The notes beneath the pieces were generated by a model. It was not told the DNA's origin and did no database searches. It saw only the letters and a program-made list of their open reading frames with translations. From Saccharospirillum sp. MSK14-1 (GTDB taxonomy: Bacteria > Pseudomonadota > Gammaproteobacteria > Pseudomonadales > Natronospirillaceae): DNA of 64,000 bases. Of this stretch, positions 8,885 through 17,560 are shown piece after piece. Positions within the stretch are counted from its first letter, which is position 1. Every line of letters starts with the position of its first letter. A program made the position numbers and the translations under genes. The stretch spans positions 372,001 to 436,000 of the forward strand of contig NZ_MIES01000026.1 of assembly GCF_003054965.1 (NCBI RefSeq), written 5' to 3'.

Positions 8885-10243
8885 ATGGACGTCAATGTAG
8901 TTGTTTTAGCGGCAGGCCAGGGATCGCGCATGAAATCGAGCCTGCCCAAGGTGTTGCATCCACTGGCGGGTCGGCCACTGGTGCAGCATGTGGTTGATAC
9001 TGCTCGTCAATTTGCGTCTGACATTACGCTGGTGGTCGGTCATGGCAGCGAGGCGGTAAAAGCTCATTTTGCCGACCAGCCGGTGCGCTTCGCGTTGCAA
9101 AGCGAACAACTGGGCACCGGCCATGCCGTCGCGCAGGCGCTGCCTAATTTGCCCGAAAGTGGCACCGTTTTAGTGTTGTACGGCGATGTGCCGTTAACCC
9201 GCGTTGAAACGTTGAACCAGTTGATCGGTCAGGTGGATGACAACGCCATTTCCTTACTGACTGTGACGCTGAATAACCCGACCGGCTACGGCCGCATTGT
9301 GCGCAACGCCGAGGGCGATGTGCAGGCGATTGTCGAAGAAAAAGACGCCAATGCAGAACAGAAAACCATTACCGAAGTGAACTCCGGCATTCTCGCCATG
9401 CCTGCCTGGGTGTTGCATCAGTGGTTGCCACGTCTGGGTAACGACAACGCCCAGGGCGAATATTATCTGACCGACCTGATCGCCATGGCCGTCAGCGAAA
9501 AGGTAGCGGTTCGCACCGCGCAACCGGCCGACGAAGAAGAGACGCTGGGCGTCAATAATCGTGTGCAATTGGCCGACCTGGAACGACGTTTCCAATACCG
9601 CCAGGCCGAACAATTGATGCTCGCCGGATGCTCGCTGGCGGATCCGGCGCGGATTGATGTGCGTGGTTCGATCACCGTCGGCGCCGATTGTTATATCGAC
9701 GTGAACGCCGTCTTTGAAGGCGAAGTGGTGTTGGGCAGCGGCGTACAGATCGGCCCCAACTGTGTGATCCGCAATGCGCGTCTGGGCGATGGCGCGGTGA
9801 TCGAAGCCAACACCGTGATCGATCAGGCTGATCTGGGTGCCAAGGTGAACGTCGGTCCTTTTGCGCGCATTCGTCCGGGGACCACTTTGGGCGACGGTGC
9901 CAAGGTGGGCAACTTTGTTGAAACCAAAAACGCTCAGGTTGAAGCCGGCGCCAAGATCAATCACCTCAGTTATGTGGGTGACGCACGGGTGGGCGCCAAC
10001 GCCAACATCGGTGCCGGTACCATTACCTGCAATTACGATGGCGCCAATAAATTCCGCACGGATATCGGCGCGGGTGTGTTCGTCGGTTCGAATTCCACCC
10101 TGGTTGCGCCGGTAACCTTGGAAGACGGCGCCTTTATTGGTGCCGGGTCAGTGATCACCAAAACCGCGCCGGCCGATCAGTTAAGCATTGGCCGCGCGCG
10201 TCAGGTCAGCATCAGTAAATGGCAGCGACCCACTAAAAATTAA
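8885..10243 (+). CDS. glmU: Bifunctional N-acetylglucosamine-1-phosphate uridyltransferase / glucosamine-1-phosphate acetyltransferase
   Basis: Makes UDP-GlcNAc for peptidoglycan and lipopolysaccharide. 452 residues (E. coli 456). The N-terminal pyrophosphorylase domain shows LAAGQGSRMKSSLPKVLHP. The C-terminal half (from about residue 250) is a left-handed beta helix of isoleucine/valine-rich hexapeptides ending with the acetyltransferase loop. It is followed after 66 bp by glmS, so the last two committed UDP-GlcNAc steps are encoded together, as in E. coli. Confidence 0.97.
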   Translation: MDVNVVVLAAGQGSRMKSSLPKVLHPLAGRPLVQHVVDTARQFASDITLVVGHGSEAVKAHFADQPVRFALQSEQLGTGHAVAQALPNLPESGTVLVLYGDVPLTRVETLNQLIGQVDDNAISLLTVTLNNPTGYGRIVRNAEGDVQAIVEEKDANAEQKTITEVNSGILAMPAWVLHQWLPRLGNDNAQGEYYLTDLIAMAVSEKVAVRTAQPADEEETLGVNNRVQLADLERRFQYRQAEQLMLAGCSLADPARIDVRGSITVGADCYIDVNAVFEGEVVLGSGVQIGPNCVIRNARLGDGAVIEANTVIDQADLGAKVNVGPFARIRPGTTLGDGAKVGNFVETKNAQVEAGAKINHLSYVGDARVGANANIGAGTITCNYDGANKFRTDIGAGVFVGSNSTLVAPVTLEDGAFIGAGSVITKTAPADQLSIGRARQVSISKWQRPTKN

Positions 10244-10309
10244 GCGTCGTTTTTTTAGAATTGAAAAACTCGCCGCTTGCGCGGGTAGAGCGAATAAAAG
10301 GAGCCTCCT

Positions 10310-12139
10310 ATGTGTGGCATTGTTGGAGCCGTCGCCCAGCGCGATGTGGCAGAAATTCTGATTGAAGGCCTGCGCCGTTTGGAATATCGCGGCTACGATT
10401 CCGCCGGTGTGGCGATCATTAATGACGACGCCCTAAGCCGGGTTCGCCGTGTGGGTAAAGTGGCCGAATTGGCGCAAGCGGTGGAACAAAACCCGCTGAA
10501 CGGTGGCACGGGCATTGCGCACACTCGTTGGGCAACGCACGGTGAACCGAACGAAATGAATGCCCACCCGCACGTCTCGGGCAACAGCCTGGCAGTGGTG
10601 CACAACGGCATTATCGAAAACTACGAAGTGTTGCGCGAAGAACTGAAAGAACAGGGCTATCAGTTTGTTTCGCAGACCGATACCGAAGTGATTGCGCATC
10701 TGGTAGAGCGTGAATTACGCGCCACCGGCAGCCTGCTCGAAGCGGTCAAAAAAGCCCGGACGTTAATGGTCGGTGCTTATGGCATGGCGGTGGTGGATCG
10801 TCGCGACTCAGAGCGTCTGGTCGTCGCCCGTTCCGGTTCACCTCTGGTGATTGGTCTGGGTATTGGCGAGAATTTTGTCGCTTCCGACCAGCTCGCTTTG
10901 TTGCCGGTTACGCGCGATTTTATCTATCTCGAAGAAGGCGATGTGGCCGAGATTAGCCGACGCAACGTCACCATCATCGATGTAAACGACCGGCCGGTTG
11001 AACGTCAAATGCAGCAAAGCGATGTTCAGCACGATGCCGGTGATAAAGGCGCCTACAAGCACTTTATGCTCAAAGAAATTTTTGAGCAGCCACACGCCAT
11101 TGAACAAACGCTGGATGGTCGTCTGGGTGCGAGGGATGTCGTCACCGAAGCCTTCGGTGTCAGCGCCAATGAGCTGCTGGCGGGCATCGACTTTGTGCAG
11201 ATTATCGCCTGCGGGACGTCCTATCACGCGGGCATGGTGGCGCGTTATTGGTTCGAGCAGATTGCCGGTGTTCCCTGTCAGGTGGAGATCGCTTCGGAGT
11301 TTCGTTATCGCCAGTCGGTGGTGCCGAAGAATGCTTTGTTCGTCACCATTTCCCAGTCGGGTGAAACCGCCGATACCTTGGCTGCCTTGCGCGTCGCCAA
11401 AGAGCGCGGCTACAAAGCCACGCTGACCTTGTGCAACGTGCCGGGTTCATCGTTGGTCCGCGAGAGCGATCTGTCGTACATGATGCGCGCCGGTGCCGAA
11501 ATCGGTGTGGCCTCTACCAAGGCGTTCACCGTGCAACTGGTTGGTTTGATGTTGCTGGTCTTGAGCCTGGCGCGTCACCAAGGTGTCGCGGCTGCCGAGA
11601 TCGAACGGCTGGTTAAAGGGCTGCGCGCGTTGCCGAAACTGATCAACCAAACGCTGACGCTGAACGACACCATTGCCGATCTGGCAGAAGATTTTGCCGA
11701 TAAACATCATGCGCTGTTCCTTGGCCGTGGCAGTCAGTATCCGATTGCCATGGAGGGCGCCTTGAAGCTGAAAGAGATCAGCTACATCCACGCCGAAGCT
11801 TATGCGGCGGGTGAACTTAAACACGGACCGCTGGCGTTAATCGATGGTGATATGCCGGTGATTGTCGTCGCGCCGAACAACGAATTGCTGGAAAAACTGC
11901 GCTCCAACATGGAAGAAGTGCGCGCTCGTGGCGGTCAGTTGTATGTTTTCGCCGACCGCGCTGCCGGTCTCGGCAAAGCCGGAGCGACGGGCTTGATTGA
12001 ACTGGAACACATCGAAGACGAACTGGCGCCGATTCTCTACACCGTGCCGCTGCAATTGCTCAGCTATCACGTGGCCATCATCAAAGGCACCGACGTCGAT
12101 CAGCCGCGTAACCTGGCGAAGTCGGTAACCGTGGAATAA
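10310..12139 (+). CDS. glmS: Glutamine-fructose-6-phosphate aminotransferase (isomerizing)
   Basis: Makes glucosamine-6-phosphate from fructose-6-phosphate and glutamine. 609 residues, the E. coli length. The N-terminal nucleophile Cys follows the initiator Met ([10 protein letters not shown]), with the glutaminase signature [10 protein letters not shown]. Two SIS domains follow (GTSYHAG, then SQSGETADT and [18 protein letters not shown]). The C-terminus NLAKSVTVE is typical. The AAAGGAGCC ribosome binding site is strong. A terminator follows. I saw no GlmS ribozyme in the leader, as expected outside Firmicutes. Confidence 0.97.
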   Translation: MCGIVGAVAQRDVAEILIEGLRRLEYRGYDSAGVAIINDDALSRVRRVGKVAELAQAVEQNPLNGGTGIAHTRWATHGEPNEMNAHPHVSGNSLAVVHNGIIENYEVLREELKEQGYQFVSQTDTEVIAHLVERELRATGSLLEAVKKARTLMVGAYGMAVVDRRDSERLVVARSGSPLVIGLGIGENFVASDQLALLPVTRDFIYLEEGDVAEISRRNVTIIDVNDRPVERQMQQSDVQHDAGDKGAYKHFMLKEIFEQPHAIEQTLDGRLGARDVVTEAFGVSANELLAGIDFVQIIACGTSYHAGMVARYWFEQIAGVPCQVEIASEFRYRQSVVPKNALFVTISQSGETADTLAALRVAKERGYKATLTLCNVPGSSLVRESDLSYMMRAGAEIGVASTKAFTVQLVGLMLLVLSLARHQGVAAAEIERLVKGLRALPKLINQTLTLNDTIADLAEDFADKHHALFLGRGSQYPIAMEGALKLKEISYIHAEAYAAGELKHGPLALIDGDMPVIVVAPNNELLEKLRSNMEEVRARGGQLYVFADRAAGLGKAGATGLIELEHIEDELAPILYTVPLQLLSYHVAIIKGTDVDQPRNLAKSVTVE

Positions 12140-12173
12140 TGGTCCGACGCACTTCCCTGTTGCCTATCTTTTG

Positions 12174-12199
12174 ATGCCGGCCTTTGAGCCGGCATTTTT
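12174..12199 (+). terminator. Rho-independent terminator after glmS
   Basis: ATGCCGGC and GCCGGCAT form an 8-bp stem with a 6-nt loop, followed by TTTTT. Confidence 0.85.
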
Positions 12200-12244
12200 A
12201 TGGGTTTTTAGTGAGCGTTACATAAACACACTTGTCTTCGAGTA

Positions 12245-12273
12245 TTTCATGTAATAACCTAAGTTACATGAAA
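12245..12273 (+). promoter_or_regulatory. Perfect palindromic operator over the Rrf2 start codon
   Basis: TTTCATGTAA (12245-12254) and its exact reverse complement TTACATGAAA (12264-12273), with a 9-bp spacer. The ATG within the right arm is the likely start of the Rrf2 gene. A near copy of the right half-site (GTTACATAAA) sits upstream at 12217-12226. This is probably the autoregulatory site. Confidence 0.7.
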
Positions 12274-12726
12274 AGAGACAGCCGTTTATCGGGCGTTCTG
12301 CACGTCCTGTTACACATGGCCGAAGCCGGCACACCGCAAACCTCGGATGCGCTGGCCGCCATGATGCAGACCAACCCGGTGGTCATCCGTCGAATTCTCG
12401 CTGGCTTGCGCGACCAGGGTTTGGTGCGTTCAGAAAAAGGCCATGGCGGCGGTTGGCGACTGGTCTGTGATCTGGAAAAAACCACCTTTTACGACATCTA
12501 TATGGCGCTGGGCGAACCGGTATTGCTGGCCATGGGCCACCGCACCGACATGCCGGGTTGTCTGGTCGAACAGGCGGTTAACGCGGCGCTGGGCGATGCC
12601 TTTGCCAGCGCGGAACAGCAACTGTTGGAACGCTTTAAAGGCGTGACGCTGGCGCAACTCAGTCGCGACTTTCATCACGGCATGCGCGATCGAAACGCCG
12701 CTGCTGATCAGGAGAATCTGAAATGA
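12268..12726 (+). CDS. Rrf2 family transcriptional regulator
   Basis: 152-residue winged-helix regulator. N-terminal helices (residues 1-25) lead into the recognition region (QTNPVVIRRILAGLRDQGLV) and the wing GHGGGWRL. Only two cysteines are present, spaced unlike the three-Cys Fe-S loop of IscR/NsrR, so it may sense something other than an Fe-S cluster (compare YwnA/CymR-type members). No Shine-Dalgarno precedes the ATG at 12268; an alternative TTG at 12232 would read through the operator. The stop overlaps the next gene's ATG (ATGA), so it is coupled to the oxidoreductase it probably controls. Confidence 0.85.
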   Translation: MKRDSRLSGVLHVLLHMAEAGTPQTSDALAAMMQTNPVVIRRILAGLRDQGLVRSEKGHGGGWRLVCDLEKTTFYDIYMALGEPVLLAMGHRTDMPGCLVEQAVNAALGDAFASAEQQLLERFKGVTLAQLSRDFHHGMRDRNAAADQENLK

Positions 12727-13640
12727 CTCAGACTTACGACGCCGTCATTGTTGGCGGCAGTTATGCGGGCATGGCCGCGGCCATGATGCTGGCGCGGGGC
12801 TACCGACAGGTGTTGGTGATTGATGGTGGTCAGCGCCGCAATCGCTTTGCCAGCCACGCTCATGGTGTGATCGGTCAGGACGGCAAACCGCCGGGCCAGA
12901 TCGCCGACGAAGCCCGGGCCCAGTTGCTTAACTATCCGAACGTAACCTGGGTAAACGGCAAGGCCGATTCCGTGGCGGCACGCGATGGCGTGTTCAAGCT
13001 GACGCTGGAAAGTGGCGAACACTATCAAGGGTTGTACTTGATTCTGGCAACCGGTGTGCGCGATGTATTGCCACCCATTCCGGGTCTGAATGAGCGCTGG
13101 GGCCAGAGCGTGTTTCATTGCCCTTATTGCCATGGTTATGAACTGAACCGAGGGGCTTTAGGGGTGTTGGCGAGCAGTGAAGAATCGGCGCATCAGGCGT
13201 TTATGATGCCAGACTGGGGCCCGACGACCTTCTTCCTCAACGGCGTTTTTGAACCCTCGGCCGACCAGTTGCGCGAACTCGAGGCCCGGGGCGTAACCAT
13301 TGAGCGTGAAAAGGTCACCGAAGTCACCGGTGACGATAAAGCGGTGGTGCATCTGGCAGACGGTCGCCACATTGAACTGGCCGGTTTGTTTGTCGCACCT
13401 AAGATGGAAATGACCAATACCCTGGCCAGCCAATTGGGGTGTGCCATGGCCGACGGACCGATGGGCGCTTATATCGAAACCGATATGATGCAGGCCACCT
13501 CGGTTCCCGGCGTGTTTGCCTGCGGTGATGCCGCGCGGCCCTTCGGTAACGTTACCTTTGCCATGGCCGGCGGCACCATGGCCGGTACCGCCGTGCATCG
13601 TTCTGTGATGCACCACGGCATCATGCAGCACGCGGTGTAA
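12723..13640 (+). CDS. Thioredoxin-reductase-like FAD-dependent oxidoreductase with CPYC active site
   Basis: 305-residue flavoprotein. The FAD-binding Rossmann motif near the N-terminus is GGSYAGMAAA; the redox disulfide is CPYC, followed by HGYE; the C-terminal FAD motif is GVFACGDAARP. The second dinucleotide region reads GVLASSEESA rather than the GGGDSA of NADPH-dependent thioredoxin reductases, so NADPH use is uncertain. That feature and CPYCHGYE also recall dithiol oxidases of the GliT/HlmI type. It lies in an operon between an Rrf2 regulator and a methyltransferase. The thiol substrate is unknown. Confidence 0.85.
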   Translation: MTQTYDAVIVGGSYAGMAAAMMLARGYRQVLVIDGGQRRNRFASHAHGVIGQDGKPPGQIADEARAQLLNYPNVTWVNGKADSVAARDGVFKLTLESGEHYQGLYLILATGVRDVLPPIPGLNERWGQSVFHCPYCHGYELNRGALGVLASSEESAHQAFMMPDWGPTTFFLNGVFEPSADQLRELEARGVTIEREKVTEVTGDDKAVVHLADGRHIELAGLFVAPKMEMTNTLASQLGCAMADGPMGAYIETDMMQATSVPGVFACGDAARPFGNVTFAMAGGTMAGTAVHRSVMHHGIMQHAV

Positions 13641-13643
13641 CAC

Positions 13644-14342
13644 ATGCAGCCAGACGACATTGCCGCCATCTTTGACCAGCAAGCCGCCGGTTATGACCGT
13701 CAGGCGCAACGCCGTGAACCCATCGAAAACGCGTTGCGGTTTTTACTGGAAGCGGTGTTTGCTGGCCTGCCAAGCAATGCGCATGTGCTGTGCGTGGGTT
13801 CCGGCACGGGCAGTGAAGCCATTGCGTTGGCGCAACGTTTTCCGCATTGGCGCTTTACCCTGGTGGAGCCTTCGGCGGGCATGGTTGAGGTCTGTCGACA
13901 GAAACTGATCGATGCGGGCTTGGTGGAACGTTGTCATGTTCAGCTCGGTTATTTGGAAAGTCTCTCACCTGCTCAGCAGTTCGATGGAGCGACCTGCTTT
14001 TTGGTGTCTCAATTTATAACCGATCGGCTGGCGCGCCAGAAATTTTTCCGGCAGATCGCTCAGCGGTTAAAACCCAGTGGTATCCTGGCCAGCTCCGATC
14101 TGGTGTTCGATACCGGCGCGCTGGGTTATGACGCCAGCCTGGCGTTGTGGCATCGCATCACCACTCAAACAGAACCCACCCCCGAACACCTGGATCGTCT
14201 TAAGAAAACCTACGCCACGGACGTAGCCGTGATGTCGATGGTGGAGCTGGCGCAGATTGTTCAGGCCGGTGGGTTTGATGAACCGCTGCCGTTTTTTCAG
14301 GCGGGTCTGGTGCAGGCCTGGTGCGCAACCAAAGCCCGTTAG
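13644..14342 (+). CDS. Class I SAM-dependent methyltransferase
   Basis: 232 residues. SAM-binding motif I is VLCVGSGTGSEA near residue 48, followed by the acidic motif II (LVEPSAGM), in a Rossmann-type fold. It starts 3 bp after the oxidoreductase stop and is the last gene of the Rrf2 operon. The substrate is not evident; a thiol S-methyltransferase would fit a CPYC flavoenzyme partner, but that is inference. The 3' end overlaps the convergent Nudix gene by 4 bp. Confidence 0.82.
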   Translation: MQPDDIAAIFDQQAAGYDRQAQRREPIENALRFLLEAVFAGLPSNAHVLCVGSGTGSEAIALAQRFPHWRFTLVEPSAGMVEVCRQKLIDAGLVERCHVQLGYLESLSPAQQFDGATCFLVSQFITDRLARQKFFRQIAQRLKPSGILASSDLVFDTGALGYDASLALWHRITTQTEPTPEHLDRLKKTYATDVAVMSMVELAQIVQAGGFDEPLPFFQAGLVQAWCATKAR

Positions 14343-15076
14343 AACGCGAAAAACACTTCGGCTTTTTGGTGGGGACCGTCGTTGCCATCGAGGTCGATTT
14401 TTGCCAACCCTGACTTGCCCGCTAATGCGCCGACCAGCTGACGATTGAACAAGCTCTGCTGTTCGTCGGCAACAAATGCGTCGATTGAAAGCCATCGTGC
14501 TTCGGCAATTTCGTCCGTGTCCTGAATGGCAAGCTGTGAACTCAGCGGTGTTAGTTTGCAAACGAAATAAGCGTTACTTTTGCCAAAACGGTACGGGTGT
14601 TTGGTGGCAAAGCCGAGCACCGATTCAAAGCGGGTTTCGATGCCGGTTTCTTCCCAGACTTCGCGCTGCACGGCCGCTTCTAACGTCTCCCCAACTTCAA
14701 CGTGGCCGCCGGGTAATTTAAAGCCTGTCATGCCCTGCTCGCGGATGGCCAGGAATCTGCCTTCACCGTCTTCGACCAGGCCGCCAGCACCGAGCGTATG
14801 GGAAGGCACAAAGGGCGCAAACGCATCGTCGCGTAAGCGTTTAATCAGCGTCAGTTCTGCTTCCAGACAGTTGTGAAATACAAAACCCAGTTCGGTGGCG
14901 ATGCCCGTAAAATGCGCGCGATTGAGTGGCAACGTCAGCCAGATTAACTGTTTGCCGTCTCGCTCACTTTGCGCCAACAACGCCGCCAGTTTTTCGGCGA
15001 AAACCGCGACGTCTTCGGGCAGGTTTTGCGCCGAAATAATCACGCCATTAAACGCATCGGCCTGGTGTTGCATCAT
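14339..15076 (-). CDS. Nudix hydrolase with N-terminal pre-Nudix domain (NUDT6-like)
   Basis: 245 residues. Residues 1-100 form a GNAT-like pre-Nudix domain (LIWLTLPLNRAHF, then LGFVFHNC) of the type seen in NUDT6 proteins. The Nudix domain follows, with a complete box GGHVEVGETLEAAVQREVWEETGIE-type: all Glu/Arg metal-site positions are present. The substrate is unknown. It is the last gene of an overlapping operon with a thioesterase and an acetylpolyamine amidohydrolase (4-bp overlap with the thioesterase). Confidence 0.85.
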   Translation of the reverse strand: MMQHQADAFNGVIISAQNLPEDVAVFAEKLAALLAQSERDGKQLIWLTLPLNRAHFTGIATELGFVFHNCLEAELTLIKRLRDDAFAPFVPSHTLGAGGLVEDGEGRFLAIREQGMTGFKLPGGHVEVGETLEAAVQREVWEETGIETRFESVLGFATKHPYRFGKSNAYFVCKLTPLSSQLAIQDTDEIAEARWLSIDAFVADEQQSLFNRQLVGALAGKSGLAKIDLDGNDGPHQKAEVFFAF

Positions 15077-15468
15077 TCGCCTGCGGTCAGTTGGTCGATC
15101 AAACCGGGCGGAATAGACGGACGACCGCGTGCATTCATGGCCGTAGCAATAATGACGGCCTGCAAACAGAGCACGCCATCGCTGCGCACGATGCGTTGAT
15201 CGAACGCAAAGCGCACCCGGTCGACCAGGCGAAAGCTGGTTTCGGTGTGAAATGCATCGCCACTGGTCAGCGGTTTTTTGTAATCGAGCTCAGCGCGAAC
15301 CACGACTAAATCGACGCCTTGTCTGGATAATTCGGCAAAGTCGACGCCCTTGGAATGCAGGTATTCGTGACGCGCGTGTTCCAGATAATTCTGATACACC
15401 GCGTTGTTCACAATGCCCTGCAAATCACACTCGTAATCGCGGACTTTAAATTCCAGCTTCAGACTCAT
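15073..15468 (-). CDS. Acyl-CoA thioesterase, 4HBT/YbgC-like hotdog fold
   Basis: 131 residues. The opening VRDYECDLQGIVNNAVYQNYLEHAR-type segment carries the hotdog-family Asp (position of Asp17 in 4-hydroxybenzoyl-CoA thioesterase) and the N-x-x-Y-x-x-Y-x-E-x-x-R pattern. It hydrolyses an unknown acyl-CoA in the cytoplasm. Its start overlaps the upstream amidohydrolase stop by 4 bp and its stop overlaps the Nudix gene, giving a tightly coupled three-gene operon. Confidence 0.85.
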   Translation of the reverse strand: MSLKLEFKVRDYECDLQGIVNNAVYQNYLEHARHEYLHSKGVDFAELSRQGVDLVVVRAELDYKKPLTSGDAFHTETSFRLVDRVRFAFDQRIVRSDGVLCLQAVIIATAMNARGRPSIPPGLIDQLTAGE

Positions 15469-16496
15469 GCGCGGCCCTCAAAGCCTTCCAACACATTGAC
15501 CGCGTTAACGCCAATGGCTTCAACATCGTAACCGCCTTCCATGGTGAACAAGGTCGGTTTGCCGAGCGCGGCGATGCGTTCGCCCATGCGCAAATAATCG
15601 TCGCTGGTCAGTTTGAAAAACGAAATCGGGTCGCCTTCAAAGGTATCGACGCCGAGCGCCACAATCAGGTAATCCGGGTTGTAGGCGTCGATTTGATGGC
15701 AGGCGTCTTCCAGACCGCCTTTCCAGATATCAAAAGGCGTGCCCGGCGGATAACGACGGTTCCAGTTGTAACCTTCGCCCTTACCGGCACCGGTTTCGTC
15801 TTCAAAACCGAGGAAGTGCGGGAACACCAGATCCGGGTCGCCATGAATGCTCAGCGTGAACACGTCGGAACGTTCGTAGAAGATCGACTGAGTACCGTTA
15901 CCGTGGTGGAAGTCGACATCGAGTATCGCGACGCGCTGCGCACCGCCGTCACGAAACGCCTGGGCGGCAATCGCGGCGTTGTTAAAGAAGCAATAACCGC
16001 CGTACAGATCGGCCGCGGCGTGATGGCCCGGTGGCCGACACAGCGCAAAGGCGGCGCTGTCACCGTTTAGGATTTGCTGCTGCGCCGTCAGTGCTACATC
16101 GACCGAGGCGCGCGCGGCTTCCCAGGTGCCGTCGGTAATGGAGGTTTCGGCGGCGAAGCTGTAATAACCCAGGCGGCCGTCGATGTCTTTCGGCGCCCGA
16201 TGGCGCATACCGCGCCCGGCCCAGACGGCAGGAATCGCCTCGCCCGGTTTACCGGCGGCTTTCCAGTCGTCCCAGCAGTGCTCCAAGAAATCGATGTAGT
16301 CATCGGTATGAATCGCGCGAATCGGTTCCAGGCCATGCTCGACCGGCGCCAGCACCTCGCCGAGTTGGCGGTCTTTGACCCGCGCCAGAATCGTTTCGGC
16401 GCGGTTGGGGTTCTCATAAGGCGGCACCAGAATGCCACCATCGAGTTCGGAAGTGGCAGTGCGACGGTGATGCAAAGGGGAATAGACGGTTTTCAT
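15465..16496 (-). CDS. aphA: Acetylpolyamine amidohydrolase (histone deacetylase family)
   Basis: Zinc-dependent deacetylase of 343 residues, probably removing acetyl groups from N-acetylputrescine or related amines. Zinc ligands Asp195, His197 and Asp284, the His158-His159 pair (RPPGHHAA) and the catalytic Tyr323 (EGGYD) occur at the residue numbers described for Mycoplana ramosa APAH. The long N-terminal loop (about residues 70-115) that narrows the active site in APAH is present. First gene of the operon with thioesterase and Nudix genes. A polyamine-type importer lies 13 kb away. Confidence 0.92.
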   Translation of the reverse strand: MKTVYSPLHHRRTATSELDGGILVPPYENPNRAETILARVKDRQLGEVLAPVEHGLEPIRAIHTDDYIDFLEHCWDDWKAAGKPGEAIPAVWAGRGMRHRAPKDIDGRLGYYSFAAETSITDGTWEAARASVDVALTAQQQILNGDSAAFALCRPPGHHAAADLYGGYCFFNNAAIAAQAFRDGGAQRVAILDVDFHHGNGTQSIFYERSDVFTLSIHGDPDLVFPHFLGFEDETGAGKGEGYNWNRRYPPGTPFDIWKGGLEDACHQIDAYNPDYLIVALGVDTFEGDPISFFKLTSDDYLRMGERIAALGKPTLFTMEGGYDVEAIGVNAVNVLEGFEGRA

Positions 16497-16576
16497 CGAG
16501 AGGTATCAGCGGCCGTTGAACAGGCCGCTAATGTCGCACAGTTAAGCGGAACTTTCATCGCCGCCGATGTGGAAGT

Positions 16577-17113
16577 TCACAGCGATTGCAGTTGGTACTC
16601 CAGCGACAAGCCGATGTATTGAACGTCTTCGGCAATGTGCGTCCAGTCGGTCACCAGGCTGAGGCTGGGCGACAGATGAACAGCCGCGCCGGCGCCATAA
16701 CTCAGGTCGGTATCGGACCCTTCGAAACTAGTGCAGTTACCACTGATACAACGCTCTACCTCCGACTGCGCACTCAGCATACCCACCCGGCCATGCACGG
16801 AAAAGCGCGAACCTAACGGTTGTTCAAAGCGGCCGTACACCGCAAAGGTTGTCAGCCAGGCCGAGGCAAAGCCCACCGAATTGCCAACGCTGTTGACGAC
16901 CTCGCCTTCGACTTCACTCACCGTCGCGCTGACTTCCGATTGCAGCGATAACTGCGGCGTAAAGCCATAAGCATAACGAGCGGCGACACCGACACCCGGG
17001 TCGTCGTAATCGGTAATGGTCTGGTATTGCAGTCCCACACCGAAGGATTGATCGGCATTGGCCAGGGTGGTGCCGAACAGCACCAGGAGCGAGATCAATA
17101 AACGAATGTGCAC
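16577..17113 (-). CDS. Predicted small outer-membrane beta-barrel protein
   Basis: 178 residues. Starting at the GTG at 17113, which has AAGGAG 7 bp upstream, gives a clean Sec signal peptide (HIRLLISLLVLFGTTLANA, cleavage about residue 22). An upstream ATG at 17140 would put charged residues ahead of it. The mature part alternates polar and hydrophobic residues with many Gly/Ser/Thr and short turns, and ends in a strand (GLSLEYQLQSL), consistent with an eight-stranded barrel. Two Cys (CISGNC) could form a loop disulfide. Function unknown. Confidence 0.75.
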   Translation of the reverse strand: MHIRLLISLLVLFGTTLANADQSFGVGLQYQTITDYDDPGVGVAARYAYGFTPQLSLQSEVSATVSEVEGEVVNSVGNSVGFASAWLTTFAVYGRFEQPLGSRFSVHGRVGMLSAQSEVERCISGNCTSFEGSDTDLSYGAGAAVHLSPSLSLVTDWTHIAEDVQYIGLSLEYQLQSL

Positions 17114-17237
17114 GCGGTTCTCCTTCTTATCGTGACTCACACAAGGCGGTCACAGCATAAGAAGGCGCTTACCCGCAGGCGCGGCGGATTGCCGCAAAAA
17201 AGTGGCCGATTGACGCAATCGAAGGTCAGGCGGCGCG

Positions 17238-17459
17238 TTACATCGCCGCACTGAATTGCGGACCACCCGTTGAATCGTTGTTGCTACGCATCCGTTCAAT
17301 CCGCTTCCAGACTTTCTCGTGGAAGTAAAAGGCCACGGTATTCACCGCCGGCTCAACCAACGCCACCAGACCTCCGACGACAAAGCTGCCAGTCAGAGCC
17401 CAGGCGACACTGAACGCAATGGAAAAGTGCATCACGGCAAAAGTGGCTGTTTTAATCAT
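17238..17459 (-). CDS. DUF2061 family small membrane protein
   Basis: 73 residues. Two hydrophobic segments (about 5-25 and 28-45) are followed by the family pattern EPAVNTVAFYFHEKVWKR and a polar tail. DUF2061 proteins are small inner-membrane proteins of unknown function. It lies 101 bp downstream of recD on the same strand, so it may be read through from the rec locus, but nothing links it functionally. Confidence 0.85.
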   Translation of the reverse strand: MIKTATFAVMHFSIAFSVAWALTGSFVVGGLVALVEPAVNTVAFYFHEKVWKRIERMRSNNDSTGGPQFSAAM

Positions 17460-17560
17460 CTCGGTTTCCGCTGTAGGTTTTGGCTATGACGAGAATGATA
17501 GTGGTTCTTGTTTGATTGTCTAGGAATATTGAAATTATAAGGTTGATAGTTACTGGCTAA

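Noticed and set aside
10244-10309. glmS ribozyme
   Set aside because: The 66-bp leader does not hold the ribozyme fold, which is not expected in gammaproteobacteria.
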